The notes beneath the pieces are model-generated. The model was not told where the DNA came from, searched no databases, and was given only the letters and a program-made list of their open reading frames with translations. Shown here piece by piece: positions 52,704-61,694 of a stretch of DNA of 64,000 nucleotides (position 1 is its first letter; every line of letters begins with the position of its first letter). A program made the position numbers and the translations under genes. The stretch spans positions 730,971 through 794,970 of the forward strand of contig CAWECY010000004.1 of assembly GCA_963807775.1 (NCBI GenBank), read 5' to 3'. Origin of the DNA: Bog-473 sp963807775 (GTDB lineage: Bacteria > Actinomycetota > Acidimicrobiia > Acidimicrobiales > RAAP-2).

Positions 52704-53325
52704 ATGGGGAGGGATTCGAGGCGGCGGTGGGTGACCCTTGCGAGGCGAGCGTCCGCCGCAGCCACGCTGTCACTGACACTCACCGTCGCCCTCACGCTCA
52801 CCCTCACCGCTCATCGCCGTAAGCCCTTCGGCCGCGTCGCCGAGGAAGGGCACCGCATTGGCCAAGACGCCCAAGCTCGCCCAGGCCGGCCACGCAACGT
52901 TCTGGGACTGTCCCTCCAAGACGACCGAGTTACTCGTGGTCGTCAACACCTTGACCCTGCACCCCGGCGCGACCCTCAACGTCTCGTTCACCGTGCGTAA
53001 CGGCGGGACGACCTCGTGCAACTACACCGCCCCGTACGCCGGCGTGGCGCCCGGCCCGACGTCCACCTCCCTGACGGCCGGCCCCTGCGGCTCCGTCGGC
53101 TACGAGATACGAGAACTCGCACCATCACAACGTCTGGCCCGGCGCGCAGGTCGTGAATTGCCCGGCACTCGGCTTCGCGCAGCTGGCGGCGGGCGCCACC
53201 GTGTCGGGCACCGGCTCGTGGAACCAGACCGAGCCGAACAGCACGCACCGGGTGCCGCCGGGGAACTACACCCTCACGGTCGAGAACAAGCACTTCAGCT
53301 TCCCCCTCCACGTCGCAGTTCCTGA
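52704..53325 (+). CDS. Secreted protein with BsuPI-like beta domain, frameshifted
   Basis: About 208 aa. N-terminal signal: RRWVTLARRASAAATLS and a Leu/Thr-rich core LTLTVALTLTLTA. After a shift near 52855 comes a beta-sandwich-like domain: TLHPGATLNVSFTVRNGGTTSCNY, HNVWPGAQVVNCPALGF, LAAGATVSGTGSWNQTEP and RVPPGNYTLTVENKHFSF. The pattern (FTVRN..., V-W...W, PPG-x-Y) resembles intracellular proteinase inhibitor (BsuPI) domains, here exported. There are four cysteines. The end at 53325 assumes one missing C before the TGA. Function unknown. Confidence 0.6.
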
Positions 53326-53360
53326 GGGGCGGGGCCGCCACCAGGGTCGCCGACCGGGCG

Positions 53361-54338
53361 CTAAGGAACCAGCGCGATCTTCCCCACGGTGCGTCGCCCC
53401 AGTAGGTCCTCGAGCGCTCCAGCCACGTTGTCGAGCGGGTATTCGGCGGGACGGACCGGGTCGAGCGTTCCCGCCGCCACCATGGCCAACAAGTCCGCCA
53501 GCAGTCGCACGCTGTTCGGTCGGATGCGTCATGGCCCAGATTCCCCAGTCGATGCCGATGACGGACCGGTTGCGCAGCAGGATCTGGTTGAGCGGCACGG
53601 ACGGGATGTCGCCCGACGCAAACCCGATGACGAGATACCGCCCCCGGTCCCCGAGCGCCCGTAGCGCCGGCTCGGCCAGCGCGCCACCGATGGGATCCAC
53701 GACGAGGTCGACACCGGTACCGCCGGCCCAGGCCGCGTGCCGCGTCCTTGATCGGCTCGGCCGCCGGGTCCAGAGCCGCTTCCGCCCCGGCATCGAGCGC
53801 CGCCTGCCGCTTGTCCGCGCTCGATGCCACGCCGACCACCCGGCAGCCCAAGCGCCCGCGCCACTCCGATGGCGGCCAGCCCGACGCCACCGCCTGCTCC
53901 GAGAACCAGCACGGTCTCACCGGGCGCCGCGTGGGCACGGTCGCGCAGAGCGAAGAGGCATGTGCTGTAGCTCTGGGTGAAGGTCGCGGCCCGGGGAGCG
54001 TCCATGCCTTCGGGCAGTGCGATGGCCGAGCCCGCTGCCACCACGACCCGGCTGGCGTAGCCGCCCAGGCCCACAGAGGCCAGCACCCGGTCGCCGACGG
54101 CCGGCGTGCGGACGTCCGGGCCCACCGCCACGACGTGCCCGGCCACCTCGCTGCCGGGGACGAAGGGGAGCGTGGGCTTGATCTGGTACTGCCCGGCCAC
54201 GAAAAGGCCGTCCACGAAGTTCACCCCGGCCGCCTCGACCGCCACGGTCACCTGGCCCGGGCCGGGCTCGGGGTCGGGCCGCTCCTCCACCCGCAGGACG
54301 GAGGGCGGTCCCAGCTCATGGCAAACGGCGGCACGCAC
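53361..54338 (-). CDS. Quinone oxidoreductase-like MDR protein (zinc-less), frameshifted
   Basis: About 325 aa. MRAAVCHELGPPSVLRVEE and VAVEAAGVNFVDGLFVAGQYQ are typical of NADPH:quinone reductases. VPGSEVAGHVVAVGPDVRTPAVGDRV is the catalytic-domain core and VLVLGAGGGVGLAAIGVARALG the NADPH site. GVDLVVDPIGGALAEPALRAL and YLVIGFASGDIP follow. No zinc-binding Cys cluster is present. Breaks lie near 53850, 53745 and 53525. The final stretch LGRRTVGKIALVP ends at a TAG. Start GTG 54338. Confidence 0.87.
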
Positions 54339-54470
54339 GGGTCGAGACGCTAATGGGTGCTTCGCGGGTTCCCCGTTGTTGCTTCGTTGTTGAACGGTGG
54401 TGCTCCCGACGGCGAACCGCCGTTGCCTTTCGTCGATCCGCTTAAGGGTCCTTTGACCCGGGCCGAAAGT

Positions 54471-54496
54471 CACATGTGGCCCCGTTTTCACATGTC
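54471..54496. repeat. Two CACATGT direct repeats 18 bp apart at a gene start
   Basis: CACATGTG at 54471-54478 is palindromic and CACATGTC at 54489-54496 repeats seven of its bases. They straddle the putative start codons of the following gene. Upstream, GGGTC and GACCC (54446-54459) form a small hairpin. Possibly an operator, possibly chance. Confidence 0.3.
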
Positions 54497-55211
54497 TCGC
54501 CCCGGACAACGCCTGGCGGTGACCCAACCCCTGCCCCGGCCTCCCCCCGCCGGAGCCCGCGTCGCTGGGTGGGGATGTTCGGATTGGTGGCGGTCACCGT
54601 ATTCGCCGTAGGCGGCGTCTTCGGCGTCCCGGCTGCCGTCTCGTCGCCTGACTACCCGGCAAGCCAGCTGAATCAGCCGCACCAGTACGTGGACGCGCAG
54701 CTCTTGGCCCTGGCAGCCGCCTCGGACACAGCTGGCTCGACCACCAACGACGACGACCGCTCCTCCGCCCACAACGACCACCACCGCACCCGCTCCCACG
54801 CCTCCCCCCACACCCACGCCTGCCGTTCTGGCCTCGACGCCGGTCGCCTCGACCGCACCCACCCCGGCCCCGGCCCCGCTGCCGGCCCCCGCCGTCCCTG
54901 CCATCGGCCAAGCCACCGCCTGGGGTTGTTCGGCCGCACTGGCGTATCTCCAGACCTATGCGGCTCCGGGCTTCACCCTCGACTGCCCTGGATACGCCGA
55001 GGGCCACGAGGCCATGACGTGCCTCTACGACACGCCCGCGTACCCGGATGCCTGCCCGAACGGCCCGACGATCGCCATCTCCGATCCGTGTCCTCAGGCG
55101 TACATGAACGAGAGCGCCAACTCTTGGACCCTGACGGGCCAACTCTCGACGGAGCAGCAGAAGTTCGGTGTGTCCTACGCCGACATCGATCCCTTCGGGC
55201 CCTGCCCGTAA
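54474..55211 (+). CDS. Secreted Cys-containing protein with Thr/Pro linker, frameshifted
   Basis: About 245 aa. A basic N-terminus and one hydrophobic helix (VGMFGLVAVTVFAVGGVFGV) suggest export. A low-complexity linker follows that in one frame is Thr-rich and in the next Pro/Ala-rich (about 54725-54900). The C-terminal domain of about 100 residues, intact in frame, has GQATAWGCSAALAYLQTYA, FTLDCPGYAEGHEAMTCLYD, YPDACPNGPTIAISDPCPQAY and ends FGPCP. Six cysteines in that domain suggest disulfides. I do not recognise the domain. The start may be ATG 54474 or GTG 54476. Confidence 0.5.
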
Positions 55212-55329
55212 CGAGTCCCTCGGAGTACCCGGCGTCCCAGCCGAATCCGACAGCCGCGCCGACCGCCGGTCCGACATACCGCCAGTCCGACGGTCGCCGC
55301 CGTAGTCGTCTGACGGAGAGGGCCGTCAG

Positions 55330-55856
55330 TTGTTCTACCGTCGGCGCGTGGAGCGCAACGGATCCCCGCCACTCATTCGCCCCGTTCGCCCCGACGAGCT
55401 CACGCTGCTGCCGGACCTCGAGGCGGCGGCCGACACGATGTTCGAGCCGCTCGGGATCGGCCCGCTCCCCGGCCCCGGCACGGTCGAGGAGTTTGCCGCC
55501 GCACTGATCGTGCTCGTGGCCGGCGACCCGCCGGTCGGCTTGTGCCGCATCGACGGCATCGGCACGCGTAGGCGTCGCCCACCTGGAGCAGCTCTCGGTC
55601 CATCCCGACCACGCCGGCCGTGGCATCGGGCGGGCCCTGTTACGGGCCGGTTGTGACTGGGCCGCCGAACAGGGCTATCCCGAGATCACCCTGGCGACGT
55701 ACCGCGACATCCCCTGGAACGGCCCGTTCTACGCCTCGGAGGGCTTCGTCGAGCGTGGGCCCGTCGACGAGTTCCTAGCGCGCCCACGACCTGCCGCCGG
55801 AGGAGCCCGTCATGTCCCGCTTCGGCGCCCGCGTCCTGATGGCCCGGAGGCTGTGA
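55330..55856 (+). CDS. GNAT acetyltransferase, frameshifted
   Basis: About 175 aa. ERNGSPPLIRPVRPDELTLLPDLE is the N-terminal strand-helix, then EEFAAALIVLVAGDPPVGLCRIDG. After a +1 near 55567, VAHLEQLSVHPDHAGRGIGRALLRAGCDWA holds the acetyl-CoA loop (HAGRGIG). YPEITLATYRDIPWNGPFYASEGF is the conserved C-terminal strand. A second shift near 55778 gives EEPVMSRFGARVLMARRL and a TGA. The 3' end overlaps the convergent tag gene by about 45 bp. Acceptor unknown. Confidence 0.82.
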
Positions 55857-56427
55857 GCTCTGCGTAGCGGAAGCAGCCGACCAGGTGGTCGTTGACCAGC
55901 CCGGCCGCCTGGAGGTGGGCGTAACACGTGGTGGGCCCGACGAAGCCGAAGCCCCGGCGGCGCAGATCGGCACTGAAGGCCTCCGACTGGGCGCTGACCG
56001 GGGGCAACTGCGCCGTTCGGCGCCACTTGTTGACCAGCGTCCGCCCGCCCACGAAGCCCCAGATGTAGGTGTCGAAGGAGCCGAACTCCTTCTGTACATC
56101 CAAGAAGAGGCGGGCGTTGCGCACGGTGGACTCGACCTTGGCCCGGTTCCGGATGATGCCGGGGTCCAGCAGCAGCTTCTCCACCCGGGCCGGCGTGAAG
56201 CGCGCCACCTTGGCCGGGTCGAACCCGGCGAAGGCCTTGCGGTAGCCCGCCCGGCGCTTCAGGATCGTCGACCAGCTCAGCCCCGCCTGCGCTCCCTCGA
56301 GGACCAGGAACTCGAAGTGTTTGGTGTCGTCGTGTACCGGCACGCCCCATTCGGTGTCGTGGTACGCCACCATGTCGGGGTCGCTGCCGGCCCAGTCGCA
56401 GCGCTTCAACGTCGGCGATTCGCTCAT
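55810..56427 (-). CDS. tag: DNA-3-methyladenine glycosylase I
   Basis: Intact, 205 aa. Removes 3-methyladenine from alkylated DNA. LKRCDWAGSDPDMVAYHDTEWGVPVHDD is the diagnostic N-terminus, followed by EGAQAGLSWSTILKRRAGYR with the catalytic Glu region. FDTYIWGFVGG and FGFVGPTTCYAHLQAAGLVNDHLVGC complete it. The Cys in KRCD, His in YHD, His in NDH and Cys in VGC are the four zinc ligands known for Tag. Its ATG overlaps the upstream GNAT stop (ATGA). The C-terminal 15 residues are Gly/Arg-rich and less certain. Confidence 0.95.
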   Translation of the reverse strand: MSESPTLKRCDWAGSDPDMVAYHDTEWGVPVHDDTKHFEFLVLEGAQAGLSWSTILKRRAGYRKAFAGFDPAKVARFTPARVEKLLLDPGIIRNRAKVESTVRNARLFLDVQKEFGSFDTYIWGFVGGRTLVNKWRRTAQLPPVSAQSEAFSADLRRRGFGFVGPTTCYAHLQAAGLVNDHLVGCFRYAELTASGPSGRGRRSGT

Positions 56428-56985
56428 GGCGCCACGCTAGGGGCGACCTGTGACGACGGCGGCACGCTGATTCGGTACAGGACATGGCGCCGCAGCGGGC
56501 TTCCCTCGGGCAGCGCCGGGTGGTCGAAGTCCCCGTCGGCGTCGCGCGTCATGCCGATGCGCTCCATCACCGCCTGCGACCGGGTGTTCACCGTGGTGGT
56601 GAACGCGACGACCTCGTCCAGGCCGGCCTCGTCGAAGGCAAAGTCCAACGATGCCGTCGCCGCCTCGCTCGCATAGCCGTGCCCCCAGTGGTCGGGATGC
56701 AGGCGCCAACCGACTTCGACCGCGGGTGCGCAGGGCAGTGCAGCGCTCACACGGTGCAGCCCGACCATGCCTACGAACCGCGTCGCCGCCGGTCCGGGCC
56801 TCGACGGCCCAGAATCCCCAGCCCTCCCGGGCCAGTTCTTCGCCGTAGCGCGAGATCATGGCGTCGCTCTCGGCCCGGGTCGGCGACGAGCCCAGCGATT
56901 CCACGACGAGAGGGTGGGTGTTCAGTGCGAAGAAGGGGGCCCGGTCCACCTCGGTGAACGGTCGCAGCACCAGCCGCGACGTCAC
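56424..56985 (-). CDS. GNAT acetyltransferase (RimJ/L-like), one frameshift
   Basis: About 187 aa. MTSRLVLRPFTEVDRAPFFALN is the classic start of this clade, followed by WGFWAVEARTGGDA. After a break near 56795, FVGMVGLHRVSAALP, VEVGWRLHPDHWGHGYASEAATASLDFAF (the acetyl-CoA-binding WGHGYASEA) and VVAFTTTVNTRSQAVMERIGMTRDADGDFDHPALPEG complete it. The last part is an almost universal ending for this group. The four-base ATGA overlap couples it to tag. The acceptor is unknown. Confidence 0.88.
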
Positions 56986-57041
56986 GACACTTGGGCCCCG
57001 GTACCCCGACCCCGGCCCCGATCCCGACCCAGACCCCGTCG

Positions 57042-58711
57042 TCAGCCCTCCGTCGTCGCCTTGATCGCGGTCTCGGCCGCCCAGCGGTAGTCCGCCTTCC
57101 CCGACGGCGAGCGCTGGATCACGTCCACGAACACCACGTCCTTCGGCAGCTTGTAGCGGGCGATGTGGGCCGAGGCCTCCTCCACCACGGACTCCGAAGA
57201 CGCAGTCGCCCCATCGGCCACCTGCACGACGGCCACCACCTCCTGTCCCCAGCGCTCCGACGGCCGCCCCACGACGACCACGTCGGCCACAGCCGGATGG
57301 CCGGCGATCGCCCGCTCCACCTCTTCGACGAAGATCTTCTCGCCGCCCGAGTTCACCGTCACCGAATCACGCCCCAGCAATTCGATCTGCCCGTCAGCAC
57401 GGTGCCGGGCCCGGTCACCGGGGATGGAGTAGCGGACACCGTCGATCACGGGGAAGGTACGCGCCGTCTTCTCCGGGTCGCCGAGATACCCCAGGGGCAC
57501 ATTCCCGGTCTGCGCCAGCCACCCGTTGCCCTCGTGCCCCGGCGGCAAGCACACGGGACAGCGTCTCGTCGACCACCAGCGTCCCCGGCCCCGGCAAGAA
57601 CGAGCCCACGGCGACATCGTCCATGGACGTCACGTGCATCTGCGCGCCGGTCTCCGACGACCCCGCCGAGTCCGAGATCACGAGGTTGGGGATGCGCTCG
57701 ACCGCCATGGCCCGCACGGCCGGCGTCAAGGGCGCCCCGCCGTTCCCGACCGCGAAGAACGACGAGAGGTCATAGGACTTCCGATCGAGCTGCATCAGCA
57801 GCGGCCGCAGCACCGCGTCGCCCACGATGGTCATGGAGTTCGCCTTCTCCCGCTCGACCACGGTCCACACGTCGTCGGGATCGACCCGGTGCGTGTCGTC
57901 GGGGAAGATCAGCGTCGCCCCCTGCGCCATGAGCATGAAGCAGGCCCACTGCGCCGCGCCGTGCATGAGCGGCGGCAGGATCATCAGGCGCACCGGGAAG
58001 CTCTCGGCCAGCCGCTCGGTCAGCTCCTCGTAGCTCGTCACGATCTTCCACGTGCCGACCTGCCGCCCGCCCATCGCCGCCATGAAGATGTCGTGCTGGC
58101 GCCACAGCACACCCTTGGGCATGCCCGTGGTGCCCCCCGTGTAGAGGATGTAGAGGTCGTCGGGGGAGGGCTCGACCGGTGCGCCCTCGGGCGAGGATGC
58201 GGCCAGCGCCTCCTCGTACCAGACCGCCCCGGGGAGGAGGGGGTGGCCCGATTCGTCCTCGACCTGGAGCAGCACCTCGGGGGGCGAGTCCAAGGTGGGC
58301 AGCACCTCGGCCAGCGTCGGGGCCAGCGAGGAGTGCAAAATCATGGCGCGGGGCTTGGCGTCGTTGAGCAGGTACTGCAGCTCCTCGCCGACGTAGCGGT
58401 AGTTCACGTTGAACGGGGCCACGCGGGCCCGGTACGAGCCCAGCATCCCCTCGAGATACTCGTTGCCGTTGTACAGGGCCAGTGCCACGTGGTCCTGGCC
58501 CGACTCCCACCCCTGCAGCTCGGCCCGCTCGCGGTGGATGCCCAGGCCCCGGCCGTGCAGGTAGGAGGCGAGGCGGCGCGAGCGCTCCGGAGACGTCGGC
58601 GTAGCTCAGGCGGCGGTCCCGCCACACAATGCATTCCCGGTCGGCCAGGGTCTCGACGAGCGTGTCGAAGGCCTTGGCCAGGTTGAACTGGACGGTCTCT
58701 GATTGGGGCAC
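57042..58711 (-). CDS. Acyl-CoA synthetase (AMP-forming, FadD-like), frameshifted
   Basis: About 550 aa. Activates a carboxylic acid through an acyl-adenylate. VQFNLAKAFDTLVETLADRE opens the protein. VALALYNGNEYLEGMLGSYRARVAPFNVNYRYVGEEL lies in the N-domain. YILYTGGTTGMPKGVLWRQHD is the P-loop-like motif, ISDSAGSSETG the A5-type motif, IELLGRDSVTVNSGGEKIFVEEVE the hinge (A8), and QRSPSGKADYRWA the A10 lysine. The R-P-NV-NYRY form is seen in actinobacterial FadD-like synthetases. Breaks lie near 58590 and 57545, and possibly one near 57600. Divergent from the aldehyde dehydrogenase (35 bp). Confidence 0.9.
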
Positions 58712-58746
58712 GGCTCCGCACTGTACCGGCGGCCCCGGACCAGTCG

Positions 58747-60183
58747 GTGGCCGGAAGCGATTCGTCCCGTCGGCCGGCCCACTGGTGGGCCGGGTTGGGG
58801 GACCGGGCCGTCATCGGCAAAGATCACGCCGTGGACATCCGCAATCCAGCCACCGGTGAGGTGCTCACCACCATCGAGAGCCTGACGGCCGAGCAGACCG
58901 ACGCCGCCATCGCCAAGGCCGCCGCCGCCTTCGAGGAGTGGCGTGCCGTGGCGCCCGGGGACCGGGCCCGCCTGCTCCGGCGCTTCGCCGCCGCGGTCGA
59001 CGCCGACATCGTGCAGCTCGCCGCACTGGAGGTGATCAACGCCGGCCACGTGGTCGGGAACGCCCGCTGGGAGGCGGGCAACGTGCGCGACGTCATCGAG
59101 TTCTACGCGGGCGCCCCCGAGCGCCACAGCGGCCGCCAGATCCCGGTGCCGGGCGGCCTCGACGTGACCTTCCACGAGCCGCTCGGCGTCGTGGGCATCA
59201 TCGTCCCCTGGAACTTCCCGATGGCGATCGCCGGCTGGGGCTTCGCCCCGGCCCTGGCCGCCGGGAACACCGTCGTGCTCAAGCCGGCCGAGCTGACCCC
59301 GCTCAGCGCGCTGCGCCTGGGCGAGCTGGCGCTCGAGGCGGGCATTCCCGAGGGCGTCCTGCAGATCCTGCCGGGCAAGGGCAGCGTGGTGGGCCAGCGC
59401 TTCGTCGACCACCCTGCGGTGCGCAAGGTCTGCTTCACCGGCTCCACCGAGGTGGGGCGCGGCGTCATGGCCGGGTGTGCCCAGCAGATCAAGCGGGTGA
59501 CGCTCGAGCTCGGTGGCAAGAGCGCCAACATCGTCTTCGCCGACGCCGACATCGAGCTGGCGGCGGCTCGGGCGCCCTACGGCGTGTTCGACAACGCGGG
59601 GCAGGACTGCTGCGCCCGCTCACGCATTTTGGTGCAGCGGTCCGCCTACGAGCGCTTCATGGAGCTGCTCGAGCCGGCGGTCGCCGGGGTGGTGGTGGGC
59701 GATCCCACGCTCGAGGAGACGGAGATGGGCCCGCTGATCTCGGAGGCGCACCTGGCCAGCGTGGCCTCGTTCGTGCCCGACGACGCGCCGGTGGCCTTCC
59801 GCGGCAGCCGCCCCGACGGCGCGGGCAACTGGTTCGCCCCGACGGTGCTGGCACCGGTCGAGCCCAGCGCGCGGGCGGCCACCGAGGAGATCTTCGGGCC
59901 CGTCGTCGCTGTCATCCCCTTCGAGGACGAGGCCGACGCCGTCCGCCTGGCCAACGACACGCCCTACGGGCTGTCGGGTTCGCTCTGGACGCGCGACGTC
60001 GGGCGGGCGCTGCGCGTCGCGCGCGCCATCGACACCGGAACGTTGTCGGTCAACTCCCACTCGTCGGTGCGCTACTGGACGCCGTTCGGCGGCGCCAAGC
60101 AGTCCGGCATCGGGCGCGAGCTCGGTCCCGACGCGCTCGAGGCGTTCAGCGACGTGAAGAACGTCTTCATCAGCTCGGAATGA
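58747..60183 (+). CDS. Aldehyde dehydrogenase
   Basis: Intact, 478 aa from GTG 58747; a GTG at 58831 (VDIRNPATGEVL) would give 450 aa and is also reasonable. NAD(P)-dependent oxidation of an aldehyde to the acid. VGIIVPWNFPMAIAGWGFAPALAAGNTVVLKPAE is the cofactor site, CFTGSTEVGRGVM the GSTEVG turn, LELGGKSANIVF the catalytic Glu and FDNAGQDCCARSRILV the catalytic Cys. EEIFGPVV and YTPFGG-like WTPFGGAKQSGIGRELG complete it. NAGQDCCARSR resembles gamma-aminobutyraldehyde or betaine-aldehyde types. With the SDR 46 bp downstream it forms an alcohol/amine-catabolic pair; the substrate is unknown. Confidence 0.92.
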   Translation: MAGSDSSRRPAHWWAGLGDRAVIGKDHAVDIRNPATGEVLTTIESLTAEQTDAAIAKAAAAFEEWRAVAPGDRARLLRRFAAAVDADIVQLAALEVINAGHVVGNARWEAGNVRDVIEFYAGAPERHSGRQIPVPGGLDVTFHEPLGVVGIIVPWNFPMAIAGWGFAPALAAGNTVVLKPAELTPLSALRLGELALEAGIPEGVLQILPGKGSVVGQRFVDHPAVRKVCFTGSTEVGRGVMAGCAQQIKRVTLELGGKSANIVFADADIELAAARAPYGVFDNAGQDCCARSRILVQRSAYERFMELLEPAVAGVVVGDPTLEETEMGPLISEAHLASVASFVPDDAPVAFRGSRPDGAGNWFAPTVLAPVEPSARAATEEIFGPVVAVIPFEDEADAVRLANDTPYGLSGSLWTRDVGRALRVARAIDTGTLSVNSHSSVRYWTPFGGAKQSGIGRELGPDALEAFSDVKNVFISSE

Positions 60184-60229
60184 TCACGCGGCCGCGGCAG
60201 CTCGCGAGAGACGCGGCAGGAGGAATGAC

Positions 60230-61018
60230 ATGAGTGACGACAGCATCCCCTACGCGCACCGCCTCGCCGGCCGGGTGGCCGTCATCACGGGCGGCGCCAG
60301 CGGCATCGGAAAGGCTATGTGCGAGCGCTTCGCCAGCGAGGGCGCCTCGGTCGCCGTGGTCGATCTCGACGAGGACGCCGGCGGCGCGACCGCGGCCGCG
60401 GTGGGCGGCATGTTCGTGCGGGCCGACGTCACGTCCTCCGACGAGGTGGAAGCCCTGTACGCCGAGGTGGCCGGCCGCTACGGCGGGATCGACATCTGCT
60501 GCAACAACGCCGGCATCAGCCCGCCCGACGACGACTCCATCCTCGACACGGGACTGGACGCCTGGGAGCGCGTGCAGCGGGTCAACCTGACGTCGGTGTA
60601 CCTGTGCTGCAAGTACGCCCTGCCGCACCTGCTGGCCCGGGGCAAGGGGTCGATCATCAACACGGCGTCGTTCGTGGCCGTGATGGGCGCGGCCACGAGC
60701 CAGGTCAGCTACACCGCGTCGAAGGGTGGCGTCCTGGCCATGTCGCGTGAGCTCGGTGTGCAGTTCGCCCGGCAGGGCGTGCGGGTCAACGCGCTCTGCC
60801 CGGGGCCCGTGAACACGCCGCTGCTGCAGGAGCTCTTTGCCAAGGATCCAGAGCGGGCGGCCCGCCGCCTCGTGCACATTCCCATGGGGCGCTTCGGTGA
60901 GGCGACGGAGATCGCCGCCGCTGCAGCCTTCCTGGCCTCCGACGACTCGTCCTTCATGACGGCGTCGACCTTCCTCGTCGACGGGGGGATCTCGGGGGCC
61001 TACGTCACGCCTTTGTAG
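60230..61018 (+). CDS. Short-chain dehydrogenase/reductase
   Basis: Intact, 262 aa. AVITGGASGIGKAMCERFASEG has the TGxxxGIG cofactor motif. DICCNNAGIS (NNAG), SIINTASFVAVMGAA (Ser) and VSYTASKGGVLAMSRELG (YxxxK) form the catalytic set. VNALCPGPVNTPLLQEL and FLVDGGISGAYVTPL are at the C-terminus. AGGAGGAATG just before the ATG is a strong ribosome-binding site. Homologues are commonly annotated 3-oxoacyl-ACP reductase, but association with an aldehyde dehydrogenase suggests small-molecule catabolism. Confidence 0.92.
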   Translation: MSDDSIPYAHRLAGRVAVITGGASGIGKAMCERFASEGASVAVVDLDEDAGGATAAAVGGMFVRADVTSSDEVEALYAEVAGRYGGIDICCNNAGISPPDDDSILDTGLDAWERVQRVNLTSVYLCCKYALPHLLARGKGSIINTASFVAVMGAATSQVSYTASKGGVLAMSRELGVQFARQGVRVNALCPGPVNTPLLQELFAKDPERAARRLVHIPMGRFGEATEIAAAAAFLASDDSSFMTASTFLVDGGISGAYVTPL

Positions 61019-61022
61019 ATGC

Positions 61023-61673
61023 TCAGCCGCCGAGGCTGTCCCGCAGTTCCTGGATCTCGTGGCGCAGGTCCGCCACCTCCGCCCTGAGCTCGGCCAGCTC
61101 CGAGCGGAGGTCATCGACGACGTCGTTGGGCGGGGCGGGGGCGCTCGTTGGGGACGACCCCGATCCTGTTCGGTGGCGGCGGCAGCGGTGACCAGCGGCG
61201 TGGCCCAGCGCTCCTCCTTCTGCCCTGGACGCCGGCCGACGTTGTGGGCGAGCGGCTCCTCGCGCGAGCCCAGGAACTCGAGCTGGTGCTCAATCTCGTC
61301 CAGGCTGTCGAACTTGGCCATGCGCTCGGTGCGGATGCGCAGCTCGCCGACCGTCTGCGGCCCGCGCAGCAGGAGTACGGCGAGGATGGCGCACTGCCGG
61401 GCGTCGAGGCCGAGCGTCTCATCGAGCACCTGGCGGTAGCGGACAACCGAGCGGCCGTGCGAGGGCAGCACGAAGCGGACCAGTTTCTGATCCTTGAGCT
61501 CGTCGAGCGCGGCGAGCACCGTCGTCTCGTCGTAGCTGACGACCGGCTCCCTGTTCGAGGTCTGGTTGCACGCGGACTGCAGGGCGTTGATGGTGAGCGG
61601 GTACTGCTGGGGAGTGGCCAGGCCCTTCTCCACCAGCGAGCCCAGCACCCGCGCACTCCGGGCTCAGCTGCAT
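61023..61673 (-). CDS. YceH-family (DUF480) protein, frameshifted at both ends
   Basis: About 215 aa. MQLSPECARVLGSLVEKGLATPQQYPLTINALQSACNQTSNREPV is the family signature, followed by VLAALDELKDQKLVRFVLPSHGRSVVRYRQ. RQCAILAVLLLRGPQTVGELRIRTERMAKFDSLDEIEHQLEFL is the second of two winged-helix repeats. After a break near 61150 the C-terminus is a short coiled coil (VVDDLRSELAELRAEVADLRHEIQELRDSLGG). Function unknown; the family is widespread. A break near 61645 affects the first few residues. Confidence 0.9.
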
Positions 61674-61694
61674 GCGACGGAGCATACGGCGCGC

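Noticed and set aside
56991..57035. CCCGACC-type GC-rich short repeat between GNAT and the acyl-CoA synthetase
   Set aside because: Imperfect, short and without pairing potential; most likely simple low-complexity sequence.
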